Source: a bacterium (GTDB lineage Bacteria; Patescibacteriota; Minisyncoccia; Minisyncoccales; PWPS01). From it: 11,367 nucleotides of DNA. Made by a program: the position numbers and the translations under genes. The DNA is taken from the NCBI GenBank assembly GCA_018400895.1, contig JAGYLR010000018.1:1-11367 (forward strand). The letters run 5' to 3'. The stretch's first letter is position 1. Each line of letters begins with the position of its first letter. Of the stretch, positions 5,546-11,266 are shown one piece after another. The notes under the pieces were generated by a model. It did no database searches and had not been told where the DNA came from. It worked only from the letters and a program-made list of their open reading frames with translations.

Positions 5546-7357
5546 TTATTCTTTAGAAGCACCGACCTCACCGACTCCTGCCCCTGCTAATGCTTCAGCG
5601 GGAGTTTTACCACCGGTTGTCCCCTGCGTTGGGGGTGCTTCTGATAATTGTAATGGACTTAATACTCCTGGTCCTATTTCATCTATTATTTTGTTTACAA
5701 TCTTTTTTATATTTGGATCACTCAGTGCTTCTGGGTTAGGCATTATTGTTTGAAGTAGTGTGCTTAGTGATTGCATTATTGCTGACTTATCTCTGCTCTC
5801 TCCTGTTATTTCTATTTCCATTGCGTCCATATCAAGGTCTTTGAAGTAATCTGCCCAAGTCTTGTCGCTATCTGATGGCTTTACCACTCTAAGGTTTCCA
5901 AGTTGGTTGTTTTGCTGTTCTACAGACATCATTAGTTCTTCTCTTGTAGGTATGTGGTTTGAAGATAGTCTTGCCATTAACTCTTGCTGTATTCTTCCTG
6001 GCAGTGAAAGCTCGTCAAACTGTTCTAATTCTTCCCCATCAAGAAATGCTACTATCTCATCTGTGTCTTTTAGTGTCTTTTTGAAGTATGGAAGTATATA
6101 TTTCCTCATCATCTCTTTTAGATACAATCCTTTGTTCTGTCGCATTATATCAAACAGTCCTCTCGCTTCTTGTCCTAGCATTGCTTGTAATCTGTATGGT
6201 GTTCCTGATGGTGGTTGTTTTCCTGTTATTGCTTCGTGCACTCCAGATATATCTCTTCCTATTCCTTTCCATAAGTCAAGATTGCTAAGTATTTGTGGGA
6301 TATCGTGGGATTGAGTGTTTACTTGTCCTATTGGTTGGTCTTGTTTGGTTATCAAAACACTTCCTGTTTCTACGTTTGATAAAAGGTTTCTACCCAAAAA
6401 CTGTGGATCTGATGTCTGTGTAATAAGTTTAGATGCAAGGTCAAGTTGGTCTTGGGATTGCTTTGCGTAGTGATTTACCATCCATTGTGAGTCAAATAGC
6501 GACTCTACCACACCTATTGATAGTGTTCTGCCCTCTTGTTTGATTAAGTGTGTTATGTGGTATGGGTCTTTTGCTTCTCTTCCGGAGTAAAGGTTTATTT
6601 CAATTCTCTTGCGCTCATCTTTCTTATTATCTTGTATAAAGATAACGTGCATCTGTTGGCGGTATTCTGTTTCATCTTCTTCTCTTCCTGTAAGAAGTGA
6701 TAGTGGTAAGTTTCCGTGAACTTCGTATATCCCGATGTATTCGTTCTTTATGTCAATGTTTTCATTATCTATATTTTCTCTATTTTCTCCAAACTTTTCT
6801 ATGGCTTCTTCTATTTTGTCTTGGTCATACGGTTGTTGCCTTAGTTGTGCTGGTGTAAAGTATAACTTTTCTACTTTTATGTTGTTGTCAAAGTCTACCG
6901 GGTCGCATATCAATCTATCCCAAGATATTACACTAGGGATAAGTTCTCCATTTTTTTCTATGAATTTAGATACTACCGATCCGTATAATACTGCTTTCCA
7001 CCCCCACTCGTTAAGAAATGAACCAAAGTCTGTATCTCTCATCCAGTTCCTTAACTTTATTGTGGCTATAAGGGCTTTTAATCTTTGTTTTGAGCTTGTC
7101 GGAGTAAATCTTATGTGTTTTCTATCTAGGTCTGTAGTTTTATACCACGAGTACGCTGCCATCAATACTATATTAAAAAAAGGCTTCTCTCTTCCAAGAG
7201 AATCCTCTTTTCCTGATATATGTTGGGAGTTTATGTATGCATCTATAATAGAAATCTTCTCAGTGTGATCGTGAGTTGCATACTTCCCTATTTTTATTGG
7301 CTGCCCGTGAATAAGATTGTTTTCCGCACGCTTTACCAGTTGAAAAATGTTATCCAT
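5546..7357 (-). CDS. Portal protein
   Basis: The gene encodes 603 residues, within the size range of large portal proteins. The portal is a dodecameric ring at one capsid vertex through which the terminase drives DNA, and to which the adaptor binds. Supporting signs are its place directly after the large terminase gene and an N-terminal region rich in helices and aromatic residues. A middle part has the portal-like run VLYGSVVSKFIEKNGELI followed by a WDRLICDP loop, and there is a long helix YHITHLIKQEGRTLSIGVVESLFDS in outline. Further on come GIGRDISGVHEAITGKQPPSGT and a helical QAMLGQEARGLFDIMRQNKG, the stem/crown type segment. The C-terminus is a flexible Gly/Ala/Pro tail (about 570-603). 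Codons for QGTTGGKT in that tail contain the 18-base element repeated after the capsid gene. The gene has its own consensus promoter upstream. GGTGG lies about 10 bases before the ATG. Confidence 0.88.
   Translation of the reverse strand: MDNIFQLVKRAENNLIHGQPIKIGKYATHDHTEKISIIDAYINSQHISGKEDSLGREKPFFNIVLMAAYSWYKTTDLDRKHIRFTPTSSKQRLKALIATIKLRNWMRDTDFGSFLNEWGWKAVLYGSVVSKFIEKNGELIPSVISWDRLICDPVDFDNNIKVEKLYFTPAQLRQQPYDQDKIEEAIEKFGENRENIDNENIDIKNEYIGIYEVHGNLPLSLLTGREEDETEYRQQMHVIFIQDNKKDERKRIEINLYSGREAKDPYHITHLIKQEGRTLSIGVVESLFDSQWMVNHYAKQSQDQLDLASKLITQTSDPQFLGRNLLSNVETGSVLITKQDQPIGQVNTQSHDIPQILSNLDLWKGIGRDISGVHEAITGKQPPSGTPYRLQAMLGQEARGLFDIMRQNKGLYLKEMMRKYILPYFKKTLKDTDEIVAFLDGEELEQFDELSLPGRIQQELMARLSSNHIPTREELMMSVEQQNNQLGNLRVVKPSDSDKTWADYFKDLDMDAMEIEITGESRDKSAIMQSLSTLLQTIMPNPEALSDPNIKKIVNKIIDEIGPGVLSPLQLSEAPPTQGTTGGKTPAEALAGAGVGEVGASKE
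5606..5623. repeat. 18-base element in the portal 3' end, inverted after the capsid gene
   Basis: Plus-strand TTTACCACCGGTTGTCCC encodes, on the minus strand, part of the portal Gly/Thr-rich tail. Its exact reverse complement lies at 3642-3659. On the RNA, pairing extends beyond the 18 bp by a G-U and an A-U pair on one side. On the other side, past one mismatch, four more pairs follow. Confidence 0.9.
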
Positions 7358-7377
7358 TCATTGTAGCCACCGGTTGT
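7358..7377 (-). promoter_or_regulatory. Portal leader element containing the ACAACCGGTGG core
   Basis: The leader between the predicted transcription start (about 7386) and the portal ATG contains ACAACCGGTGG (7377-7367). This is the same 11 bases found inside the portal gene and, inverted, after the capsid gene. It continues as CTACAAT, similar to the capsid leader. Its near-palindromic core (ACCGGT) at about +10 to +20 could be a protein operator. The GGTGG part may double as a weak ribosome site. Confidence 0.45.
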
Positions 7378-7392
7378 TATGTTTATTATATA

Positions 7393-7421
7393 ATTATATC
7401 TTATCTATCTGGTTGTGTCAA
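7393..7421 (-). promoter_or_regulatory. Consensus sigma-70 promoter for the portal-capsid block
   Basis: Minus-strand TTGACA (7421-7416) is separated by exactly 17 bases from TATAAT (7398-7393), a perfect match to the bacterial housekeeping consensus in both boxes and spacing. It overlaps the last codons of the large terminase gene (encoding LTQPDR and stop), and the predicted start near 7386 gives a leader of about 29 bases before the portal ATG. The -10 lies in an AT-rich 12-base palindrome, ATATAATTATAT. It would let head genes be expressed apart from the upstream packaging and glycosyltransferase genes. Confidence 0.85.
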
Positions 7422-8603
7422 ATTGTTTTTACCTCGCAAGAACATTCTTTTCTGCCTTTCTTCTATGTCATTAAAGATGTTTTGTGGTCCTTGTCCTACT
7501 ATGCCATAACGTACAGCATCCATTGAATAGTGGAATGGTTCTTCTGGAACTCCTGTGTTTCTTCCGTCCTTATCAAACATCCACATATAATTCCTGTACT
7601 CTTTTAGAACGTTTACGCTTCTTTTGGTTATGTTTATTCTTTGATCCTGAACATATTGTATCCCGTGCTTTACCGAGTCTTTTCCCTTCTTTACACCAAT
7701 CACATTTATTCCACATTCTTTTAATTCATCTATGCTCTTGGGTTCTGCTGAGTCTGCATACACTATTGCTGGCTCTATATTTTTAAGCGTATCTGCTATT
7801 TGCCTGTTTGCATATCCTAGTCCATATAGTATTTCTTCTAAAACAAACCCATCGTTATATTTATATACAGCCACAATTGCTGCTGGGTGTACAGAATATC
7901 CAAAGTTTAGTCCATATCTGAGTAGTCTTGCTTCGTGTGGTATCTCGTCTATTGTTTTCCAATCTCTATATATCTTTCCTTCTGCTTCTCCTAATAACCC
8001 TAACCCATAAACTCTCCACCAGTTCTTGTTTCCTTTTCTGGACTCTATGGTTTTTACTATTGTTTCCGGGAGTGCCTCGTTGTCTAGGTATGTTAGTCTT
8101 ATAAGGTCTACATCGTTTCTGTGTTGCACTTCGTCATAGAACCAAAACTCTGCTACCGGATTCCAGTCAAGCATTATAAAATCATTTGTTCTTATCTCTA
8201 ACTGGTCAAAGGTTTCGTAAGGAACGTTGTTACACTCATTAAGAAATAACCTATCACGTCTTGGGCCTCTAACCTTGCTTGGTTGATCTGCTGAAAAGAA
8301 CTCTATCTTGCTTCCTGTTTCAAAGGTATATGTAAGTGTTGATTTGTTCCAGCGCGAGTCCTTGTAGTAATTGTGTCTTTGTAGTATGTCTAAAAAATCC
8401 TTAATAGCACCTCTACGCAAGTGTGGCATACTTTCTGATACTACACTTGTTAGTCTGGGATTGTTGTCTTGTTGCGCAAGAGATATTAAATATATAAGAA
8501 TTGATATTGTCTTAGAGGCACCTGTCCCACCGGATGCTGCTCTAATTCTTTTATTTAGTCTCGCTATCTTCTTCGTTGCTGTTGTTATTTGATAGTGTTC
8601 CAT
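7401..8603 (-). CDS. terL: Terminase large subunit (ATPase and nuclease of DNA packaging)
   Basis: The gene encodes 400 residues. The N-terminal ATPase carries a Walker A GGTGASKT (25-32), a Walker B region DRLFLNE ending in the catalytic Glu (117-123, the NE form seen in PBSX-like terminases), and a coupling-motif DWNP (146-149). The C-terminal RNase H-like nuclease starts at YGLNFGYSVHPAAIV (230-244), continues through VYADSAEPKSIDEL (281-293) and ends at HYSMDAVRYG (358-367). Relative to the family pattern GLDFGY..DP.A, the first metal-binding Asp is Asn233 (codon AAC) and the usual DP Asp is His239. Asp284 and Asp362 are kept. The enzyme cuts and pumps concatemeric DNA into the prohead with the small subunit and portal. 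The start at 8603 overlaps the small-subunit gene by 53 bases, and no later Met precedes Walker A. Its 3' end encodes a promoter. Confidence 0.95.
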   Translation of the reverse strand: MEHYQITTATKKIARLNKRIRAASGGTGASKTISILIYLISLAQQDNNPRLTSVVSESMPHLRRGAIKDFLDILQRHNYYKDSRWNKSTLTYTFETGSKIEFFSADQPSKVRGPRRDRLFLNECNNVPYETFDQLEIRTNDFIMLDWNPVAEFWFYDEVQHRNDVDLIRLTYLDNEALPETIVKTIESRKGNKNWWRVYGLGLLGEAEGKIYRDWKTIDEIPHEARLLRYGLNFGYSVHPAAIVAVYKYNDGFVLEEILYGLGYANRQIADTLKNIEPAIVYADSAEPKSIDELKECGINVIGVKKGKDSVKHGIQYVQDQRINITKRSVNVLKEYRNYMWMFDKDGRNTGVPEEPFHYSMDAVRYGIVGQGPQNIFNDIEERQKRMFLRGKNNLTQPDR

Positions 8604-8976
8604 TTTTTAAAGGAATTAGTGGTATTGGTTTCCCATCTGATGTTACGTCCATCTTATCTCCATACTTCTTTGGCATAACTTTGGATAGATACCACTTTCT
8701 TGTGTCTACACGTAAGCGAGAACGCATTGGGCTTTCTTTCCTGTCATCTGTGTCAGATATTTCCTCTAACTCATCAAACATATTGTCTGTTCTAATATCA
8801 ACCGCTTTCTTGTAGTTGTCCATAAACTCTTTTTTTTCTTCGTCAAGGAGCCATAAGTGAACTATTGACCTACAAGGCATTTCAGGGTCTTCACAAACTC
8901 TTTTAAGACTTTCACCTCCTGCTATTCTACTACAGATTTTATCTGCTATTTCTTTATTGTAAATTGTTGGTCTCAT
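8551..8976 (-). CDS. terS: Terminase small subunit
   Basis: The gene encodes 141 residues. The N-terminus (about 6-45) is a helix-turn-helix: IADKICSRIAGGESLKRVCE, then MPCRSIVHLWLL as the recognition part, for binding the phage packaging site. A helical oligomerisation region follows (46-75), then the family's typical RSRLRVDTRKWYLSKVMPKKYGDK (85-108) and a polar, Asn-rich tail. Small subunits of this type form rings that recognise phage DNA and stimulate the large subunit's ATPase. The gene begins in a 4-base ATGA overlap with the glycosyltransferase gene and its 3' end overlaps the large-subunit start by 53 bases, implying tight translational coupling. A short AAGAG lies too close to the ATG to be a normal ribosome site. 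Confidence 0.9.
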   Translation of the reverse strand: MRPTIYNKEIADKICSRIAGGESLKRVCEDPEMPCRSIVHLWLLDEEKKEFMDNYKKAVDIRTDNMFDELEEISDTDDRKESPMRSRLRVDTRKWYLSKVMPKKYGDKMDVTSDGKPIPLIPLKNGTLSNNNSNEEDSETK

Positions 8977-10454
8977 ACTCTTATAAATAATACTTCGCTA
9001 TTATCTGCGTGTTGTGCAAAGTCTTGCCATCTTTGCGAGTGTCTTGGCCATACTATTTGGCTCATAAATAATAATGCTTCTTTGAAGTTTGGATTTATCT
9101 CTATTGCCTTTAGTGTACACTCTCTTGCTTTGTCTCCTTGTTTTTCTATCCAGTAACATCTTGCAAGGTATAAGTATGCGTCTGCTTTTTCTGCGAGGAA
9201 CTTTGTTGTCTTTATGTATTGCTTATAATATCTTATTGCTCTTTTGTAGTCTTGCTTGTAAAAGTATTCTCTTGCTAAATAAAACTTCCAGCGTGGTGTT
9301 TGTGGATCTTCTTTGATTTGCTTTTTAAGTATTCTTGTGTATCTGTCCGGGTCTTTTTTGTGGTTTGGTGAGTATCCGTATTCTATTTCTATCCCATAGT
9401 CTGTAAGGTCTCTTTTCCCACCAGAGGGGAACTCGTGTGCCATTCCTTTGTATTTAATTATACCATTTTTAAAGATTTTAGGCAAAGCGTGTTTTCTCCA
9501 TTCTGCACCTATTTCGTGAAGCGTTACATCAACCATATCACATTCTGTTTCTTTTACTGCGTGTCTTATCTTTTCTATTCCTCCTTTAAGAATACAATCT
9601 CCGTCTATTCCCATTATCCAGTCGCCTGTGCATTTACTCATTGCGAAGTTCTTGGCTTTTGCAAAATCATCTTCCCACTTAAAGTAGTATATCTTGTCTG
9701 TAAACTTCTTTGCTATCTCTGGTGTTTTGTCTTTTGTTCTGTCGTCTATGCAAATAACTAACTCATCTGCGTCTTTTACACTTTCCCACGCTTCCTCACA
9801 CATATCTTCTTCGTCTTTTACTATTGAGAATACTGAAATCTTTGGGTTTTGAGAATACTTTTCTGCATATTTTCCTATTATGTTCATTGCATTCCAAATG
9901 TTTTGCCCTGCTCCGTGACTTTTTTCTCTTTGTATGTATTTAGCACAAGGGTTTTCTGTTGGCTTTATCGTCTTTCCTTGAGATGCTGCCTTAAATAATA
10001 ATGGGTATTTCCAAAAATCGCTCTCTAATACTTTTTGTTTAGGGAATGCAAAATAACCCGATGCCCACATATAATGCTCTTTCCAGTCTTTTAATTTGTC
10101 TAAACTTATTTCCGGAGTTTCTTTTAACTCTTCTCTTAAATGATATTTTAATGTAACTATATCTGCGTCTACTTTTTTTATTTCTTCTATGGCGTTTGGA
10201 TAAAGAACATCGTCTGCACTGAAGTATAGCACCCAATCATTGACATACTCCATTCCTACATTGATTAAGCTTCCCAAGCAAGTAAGGTTGGTTTCTATTA
10301 CTCTGATACCTTTTTTCTTTTTCCATTCGTATCCGTGATCCTTGCCCAATACGATAATAACTTCGTCTGGCTTTTCTGTTTGGGCGTCAATACTCTCCAA
10401 TAATCGTGGTAAGTACTGCCCATATCCGTTAAACGCTATGGTTAGTATTTTCAT
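8973..10454 (-). CDS. Protein with two family 2 glycosyltransferase domains and TPR-like helices
   Basis: The gene encodes 493 residues in three parts. The first GT-A domain (1 to about 195) has MKILTIAFNGYGQYLPRLLESI, an EVIIVLG strand and the metal/nucleotide-sugar motif SADDVLYPN (79-87). The second (about 204-365) begins KISVFSIVKDEED, has ELVICIDDRTKDKTPEIAK, KWEDDFAKAKNFAM, then a DxD-type GIDGDC (282-287) and the acceptor-side HEIGAEWRKHALPKIFK. Residues about 370-465 are tetratricopeptide-like helices (WKFYLAREYFYKQDYKRAIRYYKQYIK, YLYLARCYW, CTLKAIEINPNFKEALLFM). Such proteins transfer sugars from nucleotide-sugar donors. No membrane segment is seen, so it should act in the cytoplasm. 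ATGA overlaps join it to the nitroreductase gene upstream and the small terminase gene downstream. Sugar and acceptor are unknown: a virion protein, host surface glycan or DNA are all possible. Both putative DxD sites look intact. Confidence 0.88.
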   Translation of the reverse strand: MKILTIAFNGYGQYLPRLLESIDAQTEKPDEVIIVLGKDHGYEWKKKKGIRVIETNLTCLGSLINVGMEYVNDWVLYFSADDVLYPNAIEEIKKVDADIVTLKYHLREELKETPEISLDKLKDWKEHYMWASGYFAFPKQKVLESDFWKYPLLFKAASQGKTIKPTENPCAKYIQREKSHGAGQNIWNAMNIIGKYAEKYSQNPKISVFSIVKDEEDMCEEAWESVKDADELVICIDDRTKDKTPEIAKKFTDKIYYFKWEDDFAKAKNFAMSKCTGDWIMGIDGDCILKGGIEKIRHAVKETECDMVDVTLHEIGAEWRKHALPKIFKNGIIKYKGMAHEFPSGGKRDLTDYGIEIEYGYSPNHKKDPDRYTRILKKQIKEDPQTPRWKFYLAREYFYKQDYKRAIRYYKQYIKTTKFLAEKADAYLYLARCYWIEKQGDKARECTLKAIEINPNFKEALLFMSQIVWPRHSQRWQDFAQHADNSEVLFIRV

Positions 10455-11038
10455 TTCTTATGCTTTAATTCATATTTTCCCACAACAACAGCGCCACAAA
10501 ACAGCTCGTTTTCTTTTATCTCAAATCTCTTTTTAAAGAAGTCTATGTTTTCTTCTCTTATGTTTGGATTAACAAAACAAGCACCATAGTTTAGTGCTTC
10601 AGCTGCAAGGTATATTGTTTGTGTTAAAACTCCTGCGTCTAGGTATGGCATATAATCTCTCTCTGCTGGATTTTTGTATGCATCCATGTTGGCTATTAAA
10701 AGAAAAATAACCTGTCCTCTGTATGCCCAACCTACGCCACCCACGAGCAGTCCAGATAATAAGTCCTTTTTGTCTCTGTTTAAAATAGTTATTGTTTCTA
10801 CTCCCTTTCTGTTACAAGAACTTGGTGCGCTTTCTATTGCTGAAAAGATTTTGAGCAGATCTTCGGGCAACATCTCTTCTTTGTTAAATACTCTTTGGCT
10901 GCACCTGTTTTCCATTATCTTGAAAAATATCTCCTGCTCTTTCTTTTTATATGGTTTAACTTTTACACCAAAGTCACTTGTAAGAGATTCTGCTTTTCTT
11001 TTTTGGTGTTGCATGTATCTATTTTGAAATTTGTCCAT
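10451..11038 (-). CDS. Nitroreductase-family FMN-dependent oxidoreductase
   Basis: The gene encodes 195 residues, usual for the family. After a basic N-terminal extension (1-35), the flavin-binding signature ENRCSQRVF (43-51, corresponding to the RRSxRxF of the family) is followed by ESAPSSCNRKGVE (69-81, the AxSxxNxQ-type loop). Next come a hydrophobic strand QVIFLLIANM, then PYLDAGVLTQTIYLAAEALNYGACFVNP (131-158), the helix and loop that close the FMN site, and a final strand GAVVVGKYE. Members reduce nitro groups, quinones or other oxidised substrates with NAD(P)H as homodimers. The substrate here cannot be read. The gene starts 4 bases after the 55-residue gene and overlaps the glycosyltransferase start by 4 bases, so the two enzymes are probably co-translated and may serve one pathway, for example sugar modification (inference). 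Confidence 0.85.
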   Translation of the reverse strand: MDKFQNRYMQHQKRKAESLTSDFGVKVKPYKKKEQEIFFKIMENRCSQRVFNKEEMLPEDLLKIFSAIESAPSSCNRKGVETITILNRDKKDLLSGLLVGGVGWAYRGQVIFLLIANMDAYKNPAERDYMPYLDAGVLTQTIYLAAEALNYGACFVNPNIREENIDFFKKRFEIKENELFCGAVVVGKYELKHKK

Positions 11039-11042
11039 CTTG

Positions 11043-11210
11043 CTATTTTGTTATTTTTTCACTTTCGTTTTTCTGCCTTATTACTCTATAAAGCGATTGG
11101 AGGGGACAATTAAATATCTCTGACAAGTCCTCCATTGTTAGTTCATCCTTGTTCTCTTCCCAGATTTGTTTAAATATCCTGTTTCTGTGCTTTATTAGTC
11201 GGTATTGCAT
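11043..11210 (-). CDS. Small helix-turn-helix-like protein (55 residues)
   Basis: The ATG at 11210 opens a 55-residue frame (MQYRLIKHRNRIFKQIWEEN at the start) ending in TAG at 11045-11043. An in-frame stop lies just upstream, so this is the first possible ATG. Residues 24-47 (ELTMEDLSEIFNCPLQ then SLYRVIRQK) read as a two-helix recognition unit of the kind found in sigma region 4-like and small phage DNA-binding proteins, with a basic second helix. The N-terminus is basic and helical. The gene ends 4 bases before the nitroreductase start and has a candidate promoter about 20 bases upstream, so it would head this operon. There is no Shine-Dalgarno site (AAAGAAATATG). A role as transcription regulator or DNA-binding accessory to packaging is inference. 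Confidence 0.62.
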   Translation of the reverse strand: MQYRLIKHRNRIFKQIWEENKDELTMEDLSEIFNCPLQSLYRVIRQKNESEKITK

Positions 11211-11237
11211 ATTTCTTTTTGTTTAATTTCTATTATC

Positions 11238-11266
11238 ATTTTACACCTTTTTGGGATTTAGGTCAA
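11238..11266 (-). promoter_or_regulatory. Candidate sigma-70-type promoter ahead of the 55-residue gene
   Basis: Minus-strand TTGACC (11266-11261) and TAAAAT (11243-11238) are separated by 17 bases: five of six consensus bases in each box. The -35 overlaps the stop of the partial upstream gene, and the predicted start near 11231 leaves a leader of about 20 bases. The same arrangement (promoter in the previous gene's last codons) is seen for portal. Confidence 0.5.

Noticed and set aside
5862..6314. Plus-strand 150-residue frame opposite the portal gene
   Set aside because: It is an antisense shadow with no ribosome site and Ser/Leu-rich composition expected from reading an AT-rich gene backwards.
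11195..11239. 14-residue minus-strand micro-ORF with AAAGGTG just upstream
   Set aside because: Its ATG overlaps the -10 box of the candidate promoter, so that promoter would not transcribe it. It ends inside the 55-residue gene and has no recognisable content. The match to a ribosome site may be chance.
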